From contig CANPYG010000010.1 of NCBI GenBank assembly GCA_947588205.1, positions 1 through 44,112 on the forward strand: a stretch of DNA of 44,112 nucleotides, written 5' to 3'. A program made the position numbers and the translations under genes. Below are positions 24,370 to 32,539 of this stretch, piece after piece (the first letter of the stretch is position 1; every line of letters begins with the position of its first letter). The stretch is from an uncultured Acetatifactor sp. (GTDB taxonomy: Bacteria; Bacillota; Clostridia; Lachnospirales; Lachnospiraceae). The notes under the pieces are model-generated. The model was not told the origin of the DNA. It did not search any database and saw only the letters and a list, made by a program, of their open reading frames with translations.

Positions 24370-26064
24370 TTATTGTTCCTCGATCCTTTCTTTTTTACCG
24401 CTCCTGCAGCTTGTGTAGACCAGACACAGCACAAAAGAGCAATAGTAATAAGGATGCAAATATACCAAGGCGCCTGCCGGCATTACAAGCCAAATCGCCG
24501 CCGCCTGTCCCAAAAGGATAAGCGCAATTCCCGCAAGCCCAATATAATTACCCTTCTTTTTTAAAAACCTGAATCCCTCAGCGATAAAAATAAAAATCTC
24601 ATACAGAGGGATACAGATCATCAATAAACTGTAAAAATGAATATTCCGGAGCGTACCTGAAATGACATTCCCGACCGAATATATCCATTGATTGGCAATT
24701 ACACAAAGCTTCGTATTTTCCCACGCTATTGCCTCTACCGTGCCGTACAGATCAGCTTTCCCTGTTTCCCAGGACTGCAGTTGCCAAGGGCCCAAATCAT
24801 TTTCTGGATAAGAGCCATCATAAACAACATATTCCGACGAGCTGAGCATGAGCGCAATCATCATCATGGATAATTGGGTCTTGGCATAAATTGGAAGATT
24901 ATGAATAACCATCCTGTAATAGGCTTTCATGTATGCCTTTCCAGTCTCATCATCTGCCAGGCTTTGATTAATGTCCCCCCTGCCATTAGCGTAATTATAC
25001 CTTCTATAGCCTTCCATACCATAAAATCGGAGAATATCCACAGGGGTCACCGCTCCTATGGCCTCCAGATCATTTTCAGCTCCCGGATAAGAGAGATTTG
25101 CATCAGACGAAGATAATATATTTTTCAGGGTAGGTAATGAATTTATAAAGGAATAATCTTTTCCATAATATTTTTTATCTCCCAACTTTTGCGGTAAGGA
25201 AAACGCCCCAAGCGCAAGCAGCATACAAAGAATACAGACTCCCCCTTTTTTAAGAGAGTATTGATATATAAAAATTATCTGTAGGATAAAAAGGAGCACC
25301 CCGAGAACAATCCCTTCAGTCCTCCATACACCTACGAATGCGCATAGCAACAGATGAAACGCCATACCGTGCACACTCCTCTTCTTTCGATCCACGATGT
25401 CCATAACGGTCATTGAAATCAGAAAGATGCAGAGCAATGCATAGAGCTCCGTACGGTAAGGATTAGAAAAAAGTGTAAACACACCTGGCATTAGGAATAT
25501 CAGAAATACACCAAATTTTCCCTTCCCTTTCAATACAGGGCTGTCCAGAATCCTATTATAAAGATATCCCAGAACAAAAACTGCAAATATTCCCTGGAAT
25601 ACTGTCATAAAAACCGGGCTTGGCACCACCATGAGCATTCCTGCATAAATACAGCTCGTATAGGCACTATGCCAATATTCCGGCCAAAACCGTATAGCAT
25701 AGGAATAAGTGATAAAGTTGTCGATGGCAGAAGCAAAGGAACGGGGCCAGGAAAGCAGCAAAACGCTGCAGACTACCAGAGAAAAGAAAGAGAAAAAATG
25801 TATATTTTTTCTAAATCTCCAATTTTCAATGATCCAGAAAAACAAATACCATAGGAAAAAAATCATAATCAGGGCGAACATTTTAGATATAAAATAGCCC
25901 ATAATCCTCTCGCCGAAATCACTGATCACATAATTTCTTGGTATACTGTAAACAACGTCCTGATCAAGTTCAAAAATAAAGATTCTTCTCTCATAAATAA
26001 AGGAGAGAAGGAAATGAACAAGCGGAAGGATATATTTTTTCTTTGACTTCAGAATTCTGTCCAT
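24370..26064 (-). CDS. Large multi-pass membrane protein, possible GT-C-type glycosyltransferase
   Basis: A 564-aa protein with roughly 10-12 hydrophobic helices and one long hydrophilic loop (about 300-400) containing SSSDANLSYPGAEND. AGGAGG lies four bases before the ATG. The layout (many helices, a large outer loop late in the protein) fits lipid-linked-sugar glycosyltransferases or polymerases of surface clusters. No family signature is clear enough to name it. An early acidic segment (IFELDQDVVYSIPRN, about 30-44) lies in the first outer loop, where GT-C enzymes keep catalytic acids. It sits between the ArnF-like gene and the flavoprotein. Confidence 0.6.
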   Translation of the reverse strand: MDRILKSKKKYILPLVHFLLSFIYERRIFIFELDQDVVYSIPRNYVISDFGERIMGYFISKMFALIMIFFLWYLFFWIIENWRFRKNIHFFSFFSLVVCSVLLLSWPRSFASAIDNFITYSYAIRFWPEYWHSAYTSCIYAGMLMVVPSPVFMTVFQGIFAVFVLGYLYNRILDSPVLKGKGKFGVFLIFLMPGVFTLFSNPYRTELYALLCIFLISMTVMDIVDRKKRSVHGMAFHLLLCAFVGVWRTEGIVLGVLLFILQIIFIYQYSLKKGGVCILCMLLALGAFSLPQKLGDKKYYGKDYSFINSLPTLKNILSSSDANLSYPGAENDLEAIGAVTPVDILRFYGMEGYRRYNYANGRGDINQSLADDETGKAYMKAYYRMVIHNLPIYAKTQLSMMMIALMLSSSEYVVYDGSYPENDLGPWQLQSWETGKADLYGTVEAIAWENTKLCVIANQWIYSVGNVISGTLRNIHFYSLLMICIPLYEIFIFIAEGFRFLKKKGNYIGLAGIALILLGQAAAIWLVMPAGALVYLHPYYYCSFVLCLVYTSCRSGKKERIEEQ

Positions 26065-26072
26065 ACTACCTC

Positions 26073-26438
26073 CTAATAAGACCTGGATACCAGCACGGCA
26101 CCCAATACCACCAGAAAGACACCCAGCATTTTTCTCTTTGTCAGCTTCTCACCAAGCCGGATCCTCGCAAGGAACATAGTCCAGACGTAAGTAAAAGCAG
26201 AAAGCGGCAAAACGCTGGAATAATCTAAAATCCTCAACACATAAATATTTAAAACAGACGCCAGAAGGTATAAAATACCGCCGATATAAAGGCTCGGAGT
26301 CTTCAACAGATTGAGAACGATCCCCATGGCAGAATCCCCCTTCAGGGAACCGGATGCATTTTTTAAAAACAGGCTGGCGACAGCCCCCATAATGGTCATG
26401 AGAAAAATAAAACTATACGGAAGCATCTTCCACCTCAT
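26073..26438 (-). CDS. Small four-helix membrane protein, ArnF/EamA-like
   Basis: A protein of about 121 aa made almost entirely of four membrane helices, like a half-size drug/metabolite transporter. LFLKNASGSL comes after helix 1, and the typical LSAFTYVWTMFLARIRLGEKLTKRKMLG-type turn before helix 4 is seen from SAFTYVW to KRKMLG. Its start overlaps the end of the ArnE-like gene by about 26 bp. ATG codons at 26438 and 26426 and a GTG at 26444 are all possible. With its partner it may form a heterodimeric flippase for an undecaprenyl-phosphate-linked sugar, by analogy with ArnE/ArnF; the substrate is inferred from context. Confidence 0.7.
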   Translation of the reverse strand: MRWKMLPYSFIFLMTIMGAVASLFLKNASGSLKGDSAMGIVLNLLKTPSLYIGGILYLLASVLNIYVLRILDYSSVLPLSAFTYVWTMFLARIRLGEKLTKRKMLGVFLVVLGAVLVSRSY

Positions 26439-26769
26439 CTCCACCGGCGATCAGCAGCACTCCCGCAAATATGATCAACACGCCGACGCATTTTAATAAT
26501 GTGATCGTCTCATTCAATACCGTGGCCGCCAGGACTATGCTCAATATGTAATTTAAGCTTAAGATCGGCTGCAGGATGGATACCTTCCCAAATCTGTACG
26601 CAACGATCATCGCCAGCGCCCCTATTCCGTAAAGGACAAAGCCCAGGACCAGATAGAAAAAAGACCCGTCCACTGACAGCTTCCACAGAAGCTGTCCAAA
26701 GCAGACAAAAATGCTGGAGCAGACCATTAAAAGAATTCCCACCTTATTTTTCTTAAATGATTCGATCAT
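26413..26769 (-). CDS. Small four-helix membrane protein, ArnE/EamA-like
   Basis: A 118-aa protein with four membrane helices. It has the SMR/EamA pattern FVCFGQLLWKLS in helix 1, AYRFGKVSILQPILSLNYILSI across helix 3, and LNETITLLKCVGVLIIFAGVLLI in the last part. It lies 4 bp after the GT2 stop and overlaps the ArnF-like gene, so the two halves are translationally coupled. A lone drug-efflux role is less likely in this setting than lipid-sugar flipping. Confidence 0.72.
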   Translation of the reverse strand: MIESFKKNKVGILLMVCSSIFVCFGQLLWKLSVDGSFFYLVLGFVLYGIGALAMIVAYRFGKVSILQPILSLNYILSIVLAATVLNETITLLKCVGVLIIFAGVLLIAGGDEVEDASV

Positions 26770-26773
26770 TTGA

Positions 26774-27460
26774 TTACCCTTTCCTGCCGATTTCCCAGAG
26801 CAGATACCTTAATAGCTTTTTCCCGGTGGAAAAAGCCTTAAAATGCGTTGTTCCGGCGATTCTGGGGGTCTCCCTCGTCGGGAACTCTATCCTCTTGATT
26901 CCCAGCTTATAGCTCCTGCAGAGCATCTCGATGTCCACCGAAGGGCTTCTGTCGGAAATATCACATCTCTTAAACGCTTCCACCGTCATTCCCCGGAAAC
27001 CATGAAGCGCATCCCAGATCGTATTCCCTTCCCTTTTAAAAAGAATCTTCGCCGCCAGGGCAAGCCCCAGGACAAACCATTTTCTCGGCTTGAAGAGTTT
27101 GCCGTCTTCCTCGTTACGGCTTTCCTTCATCATACGGCTTCCCACAACGAACTCATACCCTTGTTCAAAGAATGCCCTGAATTTATAAGAATCCTCAACA
27201 GGAATAGACCCCTTGGGATGGAAGAAAACAAAAGCATCGCATTCACAGCGGTCCACGCCGTCCTTGCAGGCCTGATTCAACCCCTTCGCGGTTTGCCTGT
27301 AGACCGGGATACCCTGTTCCTCCAGATACTCCACGGTATGATCCGTACTGCCTCCATCGATGCAGTAGATCTGGTCAAACTTACTACGATCTATTAAAGG
27401 AACATCGTGCTTACAGCCTTCGATTTCATTCCAGGTGAGCAGGCATAGTCCCACTGTCAT
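26774..27460 (-). CDS. Glycosyltransferase family 2, dolichol-phosphate-mannose-synthase-like
   Basis: A 228-aa soluble or peripheral GT-A enzyme. It has the N-terminal LLTWNEIEG and the nucleotide-sugar DGGSTDHTVEYLEEQGIPVY pattern (about 35-54). The acid pair usually read as DAD is not typical here: the segment is DAFVFFHPKGSI. Later, WDALHGFRGM and a basic stretch before the end. It lacks the C-terminal membrane helices of the other GT2 in this cluster. A likely promoter lies in the 85-bp gap upstream, so this gene may start a second transcript of the cluster. Confidence 0.82.
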   Translation of the reverse strand: MTVGLCLLTWNEIEGCKHDVPLIDRSKFDQIYCIDGGSTDHTVEYLEEQGIPVYRQTAKGLNQACKDGVDRCECDAFVFFHPKGSIPVEDSYKFRAFFEQGYEFVVGSRMMKESRNEEDGKLFKPRKWFVLGLALAAKILFKREGNTIWDALHGFRGMTVEAFKRCDISDRSPSVDIEMLCRSYKLGIKRIEFPTRETPRIAGTTHFKAFSTGKKLLRYLLWEIGRKG

Positions 27461-27507
27461 TTTCTTCTCCTCCGTTTCTTAAGATCCGGTTCCGGACACA
27501 TATCTAG

Positions 27508-27536
27508 ATATTACCATATCTTCCTTTTTTAATCAA
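27508..27536 (-). promoter_or_regulatory. Possible internal promoter of the glycan cluster
   Basis: Minus-strand TTGATT (27531-27536), a 17-bp spacer and TAATAT (27508-27513) in the gap between gtrA and the GT2 gene. Confidence 0.5.
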
Positions 27537-27545
27537 CCGCCGACT

Positions 27546-28073
27546 TCACGCATCCTTGTCCTTAAACGCCCACAGCTTATTCAGCAGGAAATTCACCGGC
27601 ACACTGAACATCAGGTTGAATATCGGCGCAATATACCTGGAGCACCCCAATTTCTGGATCCAGATAAAGGACAGGATATTTTCAAGAATATATCCTGTAA
27701 ATCCGTAAGAAAGAAAGCATTTGCCCAAAGCCCTCCACAGCTTGCGGCTTCCCTTTTTCTCTTCCTTAAATACATACTTATTATTCCAATAAAAAGACCA
27801 GAAAATGCTGAGCGTAAAGGAAACCACATTTGCGAAAATATAATCCTGTTCCCAGGAAAACCCCCGCAGGAGAAAAATGATCAACGCATACAGCACATAG
27901 GAAACCACTGTATTGCTCACTCCTACCAGCCCGAACTTGATAAGCTGCAGCAGGGTCTTCCAGTTTTCCTTTTTCAAACCTTTCCTAAAACCATCAGCCA
28001 TATCCATACCAACCATATCTATATCAACCATATCTATATCAACCATATCTATATCTGCCATATCCGAAATCAA
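27546..28073 (-). CDS. GtrA family membrane protein with a pentapeptide-repeat N-terminus
   Basis: A protein of up to 175 aa. The GtrA domain (about 40-170) has four membrane helices and the family's opening pattern LIKFGLVGVSNTVVSYVLY. GtrA proteins are thought to help move undecaprenyl-phosphate-linked sugars across the membrane. The first 27 residues are repeats of D-I-D-M-V from a 15-bp DNA repeat. The start is uncertain: a TTG at 28073 has only a distant AGAGGG, and ATG codons occur in every repeat unit (28061 and on). The normal family start would be close to MADGFRKG, past the repeat. Confidence 0.85.
   Translation of the reverse strand: MISDMADIDMVDIDMVDIDMVGMDMADGFRKGLKKENWKTLLQLIKFGLVGVSNTVVSYVLYALIIFLLRGFSWEQDYIFANVVSFTLSIFWSFYWNNKYVFKEEKKGSRKLWRALGKCFLSYGFTGYILENILSFIWIQKLGCSRYIAPIFNLMFSVPVNFLLNKLWAFKDKDA
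27996..28070 (-). repeat. 15-bp tandem repeat at the gtrA 5' end
   Basis: Three perfect 15-bp copies (28011-28025, 28026-28040, 28041-28055) are flanked by two diverged ones (27996-28010, 28056-28070). Each unit (minus strand GATATAGATATGGTT) contains an in-frame ATG and keeps the frame, so a change in copy number would alter the number of possible starts and the length of the acidic N-terminus. Confidence 0.88.
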
Positions 28074-28119
28074 TCATCTATAAAGCCCTCTATTACATCC
28101 GGGATCCTCTACCATACCT

Positions 28120-29211
28120 TCAAAACCGATTCATCCATTCAATGACATAGCTTTGCTCTTCTTCCTTCATCCCATAATATAAAGGGAGCGACAGCACGGA
28201 GTCCGCATATTTCTCCGTAATCGGAAAGGAACCCTTCTGAAACCCAAGATATCGGTATGCCTCCGACAGATGGGGCGGAATCGGATAATGAATGATACTG
28301 CCGATTCCTTTCTCTTTTAAATATTCCACCAGCTCGTCGCGTCTGTCGGAGCGGATTACAAACTGATGCCAAATATGGGTCGCGTCCTCCCGGACCTTGG
28401 GCAGCTCAAATTTTTCCCCATCCAGCTCTCCCAGATATCTCTCACATATCCCGCGCTTTTGCTGTTCCAGCTCATCCATATGCCTTAACCGTACTCTGAG
28501 CAGCCCGGCCTGCAGCTCGTCCAGCCGGGAATTGGTGCCCACCACTTTATTGTAATAGCGTTTTTCACTTCCATAGTTGCGGAAAATCCTCACTTCTTCC
28601 GCAATCCTGTCGTCATTGGTGACAATGGCCCCCGCATCGCCGAACGCACCGAGATTCTTGGAGGGATAAAAGGAAAAGCAGCCGATGTCGCCAAAGGAGC
28701 CTGTCATCCGGCCGTGAAATTTTGCGCCATGGGACTGCGCGCAGTCTTCCACCACCCGCAGATGATATTTCCCAGCAATTCTCATGATTTCACCCATATT
28801 GGACGCCTGGCCATAGAGATGTACCACCAGAATAGCCTTCGTCTTATCGGTTATCTTTTCTTCCAGCTTTGATGCGTCAAGATTATAATAGGCGTCGGGC
28901 TCGACAAAAACCGGAGTCGCTCCGTTGATTGTGATGCCCATTACAGACGCGATATAGGTATTGCCCTGTACCAGGACCTCATCGCCGGGGCCAAAGCCGA
29001 GGATGCGGAACGCAATCCACAGGGCATCCAGTCCGCTTGCCAGTCCCACGCAGTGCCTGCACCCTATATAATCCGCAAATTCCGCTTCAAAGGAACTGAC
29101 CTCCCTGCCCAGCACATACCAGCCGGATCGTAGCACCTCCAGCGCCTTATCCTCAAATTCTTTTTGATACATGAAATACCCTCTGTCCAGGGTATTCGCC
29201 ATAATATTCAT
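28120..29211 (-). CDS. DegT/DnrJ/EryC1/StrS sugar aminotransferase
   Basis: A 363-aa PLP-dependent enzyme that aminates a keto-sugar nucleotide. It has the family opening after RSGWYVLG, GLASGLDALWIAFR (about 55-68), the PLP aspartate region VVEDCAQSHGA (about 153-163), and the Schiff-base lysine in YPSKNLGAFGDAG (about 181-193). It lies directly after a 3,4-ketoisomerase-like gene. That pairing matches FdtA-FdtB or QdtA-QdtB systems that make dTDP-3-amino-3,6-dideoxyhexoses. Assignment to the FdtB or QdtB class is from context. AGAGG precedes the ATG. Confidence 0.88.
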   Translation of the reverse strand: MNIMANTLDRGYFMYQKEFEDKALEVLRSGWYVLGREVSSFEAEFADYIGCRHCVGLASGLDALWIAFRILGFGPGDEVLVQGNTYIASVMGITINGATPVFVEPDAYYNLDASKLEEKITDKTKAILVVHLYGQASNMGEIMRIAGKYHLRVVEDCAQSHGAKFHGRMTGSFGDIGCFSFYPSKNLGAFGDAGAIVTNDDRIAEEVRIFRNYGSEKRYYNKVVGTNSRLDELQAGLLRVRLRHMDELEQQKRGICERYLGELDGEKFELPKVREDATHIWHQFVIRSDRRDELVEYLKEKGIGSIIHYPIPPHLSEAYRYLGFQKGSFPITEKYADSVLSLPLYYGMKEEEQSYVIEWMNRF

Positions 29212-29279
29212 CCCGATACCTCTATCCCCTCTGAAACGCTTTCCCGCAAAGCCTTCGAAAATGGAATGCCGCCCGTGCC

Positions 29280-29708
29280 CTACAGCTCCGGCTCTTCCTC
29301 CTGAACGGCTTTCAGGAAATCCTCATAATTTCTGATATATTCGTCAGGCTTATAGTGCTGCGATGCAAGGCACAGCAATACGGAATCCTCACTGAAATCA
29401 TACATGTCCTTCCAGATCATCCTTGGAATATATATCCCCGTCCTGGGGCGGTTTAACATAAATACCGCCTCATTTCCTTTTCCATCCTGGACCTTGACCT
29501 TGCTTGTTCCCGCAACATTTATAATGACAAACTCCGTCTCCCGGTTAGCATGCTGCCCCCGTATGACCCCGGGCGAGGTCCCATAAATGTAAAAAATTCT
29601 TTTAATATCAAAGGGGATATCCTGACCCTCCCCTTCACAGACAATGAGATGACCCCTCTCGTCCCCTTTTTCCTGAAATTCCAGCATCTGCGGCCCATGA
29701 AACTGCAT
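29280..29708 (-). CDS. dTDP-4-oxo-6-deoxyhexose 3,4-ketoisomerase-like cupin (FdtA/QdtA/WxcM)
   Basis: A 142-aa cupin protein starting MQFHGPQMLEF, with GGAGGG five to six bases upstream; a longer frame overlaps the neighbouring gene without a ribosome site. The fold pattern is clear: DERGHLIVCEGEGQDIPFDIKRIFYI (split in two parts around residue 20-40), GVIRGQHANRETE (catalytic-histidine segment, about 50-62), then PRTGIYIPRMIWKDMYDFSEDSVLLCLAS. This enzyme class shifts the keto group of dTDP-4-keto-6-deoxyglucose from C4 to C3, ready for the adjacent aminotransferase. The required rmlA/rmlB are not in this window. Confidence 0.8.
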   Translation of the reverse strand: MQFHGPQMLEFQEKGDERGHLIVCEGEGQDIPFDIKRIFYIYGTSPGVIRGQHANRETEFVIINVAGTSKVKVQDGKGNEAVFMLNRPRTGIYIPRMIWKDMYDFSEDSVLLCLASQHYKPDEYIRNYEDFLKAVQEEEPEL

Positions 29709-29742
29709 ATGATTCCCTCCAGCCAAACATCCATAAATTTCT

Positions 29743-31431
29743 TTATTCCTTCGCTCGATAATAGCGCCAGTATCTGCCGTCCCCCACAGCTTCATAATTC
29801 TCATACACCCAGCCCATAATCCAGGAATCTTCTGGAACCTGCAGAGTGCCATAGTAACAGCTGACCGCTACGACCGTCGGCTTCTTTTCGGGGCACTGCT
29901 TAAGGTAATCCAGCCATTTTTCGTTATAAACGGGCGTATCTATGGTAGAATAATTGCTGATATCCGCATCCGTCAGCAAAAACTCCATCGGATCGATCAG
30001 CCAGCCTCCCACCAGAAAAAGGGAGTCCTGCGGCGTAACAAATTTATTGTGGTCCTCCGCGTCATATGTGATCAGATAATAGGTCATATAATCGCATATA
30101 ATGCCCACGGACGGACCGGACAGAATGATCTTCTTTACATCCGGAACCAGCCAGATATCCCCTTTATTGGCATATCCCCACACCACCAGTCCGCGGTGCA
30201 TGGTGACCAGCGTACAAATCACAAGCAGGAAAAGCTCTATCTGCTTTTTCCGGTGCCGCAGCGCCACAAAGGAAACCACTCCTCCCAAAACCATATAAGG
30301 CATCATTGTGATGATACCGATATCCGTCAGCAGCCAGGTCGACGCAAAGGAGGACGCCGCCAGGAAAATTCCCGTAAGCCAAATAACCCTTTCCTGCTCG
30401 GACATATCCTTGTAGGAGAAAAAGCTGAGCGCCATGAGCAGGGCCGGCAGGATATAAAAGGTACAGGTCCAGTCCAGCCCCGTTCTTTTCTGCAAAAGCA
30501 GGAAAAGGAGTTCTAAGACCAGCAAAACAAAACCATATATCACCAAAAAATCAACTGTTTTCTTGCTATCAACCGCTTTCTTACGGAATTTCCGCCCCGC
30601 CCAAAACAGGAGCCCCGCGAAGGCCGCGCTAAGGGCAATCCAGGCAAGCGCCACTAGTATTCCCGAATAATAATCCTGTTCGCTGATAAAGGCGTCCCCG
30701 CTGTGAGAATCCGAATAAAAGATATTGGCCAGATTTTGTACAAATCTTTGAAAGCCCAGCTTATGTATAAAATATCCCACATAGCTTCCGCCAAATGCAA
30801 CGCACAGCCCGGTGAAAAAGCCCCAATTTTTCCAGCGTTCCTTTGTCTTCCAGAGAAGAATGGCTGCGACCGGGAAATAAGCTAACAGGCAGGATGGGTA
30901 CGATAAAATCTCCAGGCACAGGAAGACGGCTGTAAGAAAAAGATATCTTTTTTTGTGCTGCTGCCTGACAAAGGTAACCAGGCAGAGAAAAACGAGGGCG
31001 GAAAATCCTATCTGGAGATTGGCAAAATCCGGAAACGGAGTCTGCTTTGCGCGGAACATGAAGAAAAATACCGCCGCCAGCTGCGCAATTACACTCCCTG
31101 TTATATTTTTAAGCAGTCTGTAGATCAGAAACGCTATGACGGCGAAGAACAGGGTTCCTACAATCTGAAGATAAAGCATCACGCCGGTATAGGAGGGAAC
31201 CAGCAAGCGGTAGAGCCACATGAAAAAGTCCGTAAAAAAGATAGAGGTCTGATGCGGTTCCCACATCTGTTCAAACATGCCGTCGCCTTTTAGATGCCGG
31301 AAGGACATCGCGATCGTATAGGCATTGTCAAAACCGGTGTCCGTAAGCAGGCTCTTGATGCTTGCCAGAATTACCGCTATCCAAAGGAACGATATGCACT
31401 TTTTCTTATTCTTTTCCCAAAAAAGCGTCAT
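29743..31431 (-). CDS. Multi-pass membrane glycosyltransferase-like protein (GT-C/PMT-like)
   Basis: A 562-aa protein with about 11-13 membrane helices and a soluble C-terminal outer domain (about 450-562) containing TDADISNYSTIDTPVYN. In the first outer loop TDTGFDNAYTIAM (about 31-43) carries acids where GT-C enzymes place their catalytic aspartate, followed by WEPHQTS. It starts 4 bp inside the upstream GT2 gene (ATGA overlap), the arrangement seen for GtrB and its dedicated sugar transferase. It is therefore a candidate enzyme for moving a sugar from undecaprenyl phosphate to an outer acceptor. The sugar is unknown. Confidence 0.68.
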   Translation of the reverse strand: MTLFWEKNKKKCISFLWIAVILASIKSLLTDTGFDNAYTIAMSFRHLKGDGMFEQMWEPHQTSIFFTDFFMWLYRLLVPSYTGVMLYLQIVGTLFFAVIAFLIYRLLKNITGSVIAQLAAVFFFMFRAKQTPFPDFANLQIGFSALVFLCLVTFVRQQHKKRYLFLTAVFLCLEILSYPSCLLAYFPVAAILLWKTKERWKNWGFFTGLCVAFGGSYVGYFIHKLGFQRFVQNLANIFYSDSHSGDAFISEQDYYSGILVALAWIALSAAFAGLLFWAGRKFRKKAVDSKKTVDFLVIYGFVLLVLELLFLLLQKRTGLDWTCTFYILPALLMALSFFSYKDMSEQERVIWLTGIFLAASSFASTWLLTDIGIITMMPYMVLGGVVSFVALRHRKKQIELFLLVICTLVTMHRGLVVWGYANKGDIWLVPDVKKIILSGPSVGIICDYMTYYLITYDAEDHNKFVTPQDSLFLVGGWLIDPMEFLLTDADISNYSTIDTPVYNEKWLDYLKQCPEKKPTVVAVSCYYGTLQVPEDSWIMGWVYENYEAVGDGRYWRYYRAKE

Positions 31432-32363
31432 TCTTCTGAATCCTTGTCCTTTATCTCATCAATAATATAGGTTGGACGATTCCGGGCCGCATCCAGGGCT
31501 CTCCAGATGTATTCCCCGATAATCCCGAGCATCAGCATCAGTATTCCAAAACCGAACAGAAGCACACACATGATGGACGCCCAGCCCTGGATCGGAGTGC
31601 CGACCGTAAATTTTTCAACCAGGACTGAAATCAGAAGAATCACCGAGGCAATATCGAACAACGCCCCCAGTCCCATCATAATACGGAGCGGCAGATAGGT
31701 AAAGCTAAAAACGGAGTCCGCTACCAGCTTTATCTTCTTGGAAAGAGTCCACCGGGATTTTCCGACCTCTCTGTCCTGACGCACGAAGTAGATCATATCT
31801 GTCCGAAAGCCCACCCACATCACCTGGAGGGTCAAAGACGAGTTCTTTTCATCCAGGCGTTCCAGCACCTCGATCACCTTCCTGTCCACAAGATAGCAGT
31901 CACAGCCTCCTGCAGGCATATTCTTGTTGACCATTCTGCGGATCAGCATATAGTACAGATTTGCGAAGAACACCTTCAGACGGTTCTCCTTCCGTTCCTT
32001 ACGGATCGCAAGGACCACCTTATTCCCCTTCTTCCAGCTTTCATACATTTCCAGGATTATGCTGGAATCCTCCTGAAGGTCGGCCTGTTTTGTCACAGCG
32101 CAGTCGCCGGTGCATGCGGAGAGACCTGCCAGGAGCGCCGCATGCTCCCCATAATTTTTGGACAGCTTGATACAACGTATCCTCTCGTCTCTTGCCCTGA
32201 GCGCATTCATGACCTCCCAGGAATCATCCCCGGAGCCATCGTCCACAAAGACGATTTCGTAATCGCCCAGCTTATCCAGTATCTTTTTCCTCATATCCTC
32301 ATACAGAAGCTCAAGCGTATCGGCATTATAATATACCGGCACCACGATAGAAATCTTACTCAT
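31428..32363 (-). CDS. Polyisoprenyl-phosphate glycosyltransferase, ArnC/GtrB-like GT2
   Basis: A 311-aa GT2 enzyme starting MSKISIVVPVYYNAD, with GAGG eight bases before the ATG. The nucleotide-sugar motif is VDDGSGDDSWEVM (about 41-53). The acid motif KQADLQEDS is near 92-100. Two C-terminal membrane helices (about 225-250 and 262-290) are followed by the family tail EYIWRALDAARNRPTYII. It should load a sugar from a nucleotide donor onto undecaprenyl phosphate on the inner face. It is the first gene of the cluster and overlaps the GT-C-like gene. Confidence 0.9.
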   Translation of the reverse strand: MSKISIVVPVYYNADTLELLYEDMRKKILDKLGDYEIVFVDDGSGDDSWEVMNALRARDERIRCIKLSKNYGEHAALLAGLSACTGDCAVTKQADLQEDSSIILEMYESWKKGNKVVLAIRKERKENRLKVFFANLYYMLIRRMVNKNMPAGGCDCYLVDRKVIEVLERLDEKNSSLTLQVMWVGFRTDMIYFVRQDREVGKSRWTLSKKIKLVADSVFSFTYLPLRIMMGLGALFDIASVILLISVLVEKFTVGTPIQGWASIMCVLLFGFGILMLMLGIIGEYIWRALDAARNRPTYIIDEIKDKDSEE

Positions 32364-32408
32364 AATAGAATCCTCTTTTCCCGTTCCCTGTCCCACAATA
32401 AAGGATAA

Positions 32409-32437
32409 AATATAAGGAATCCCTGCCGTTTTTATAA
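32409..32437 (-). promoter_or_regulatory. Possible promoter of the glycan cluster
   Basis: Minus-strand TTATAA (32432-32437), a 17-bp spacer and TATATT (32409-32414). The -35 match is weak (4/6). It overlaps one arm of a long inverted repeat. Confidence 0.35.
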
Positions 32438-32488
32438 CAGACTTGCGGTGTCTGATTAAAACTGCCCAACAAAAACGGAGGACTCCTT
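32414..32488. repeat. Long inverted repeat between murA and the glycan cluster
   Basis: Arms 32414-32433 and 32471-32488 (AAGGA.TCC...CCGTTTTT and its complement, about 18 bp with small mismatches) enclose a nested hairpin CAGAC/GTCTG (32438-32442, 32450-32454). It may be a processed or terminating structure after murA, or a small repeat element. The T-runs lie inside the arms and not after them, so it is not a standard terminator. Confidence 0.6.
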
Positions 32489-32539
32489 GTATGTTATTTT
32501 CATCAAAATACGTTTCATATCCGCAGGGCGCTGCCGCTG

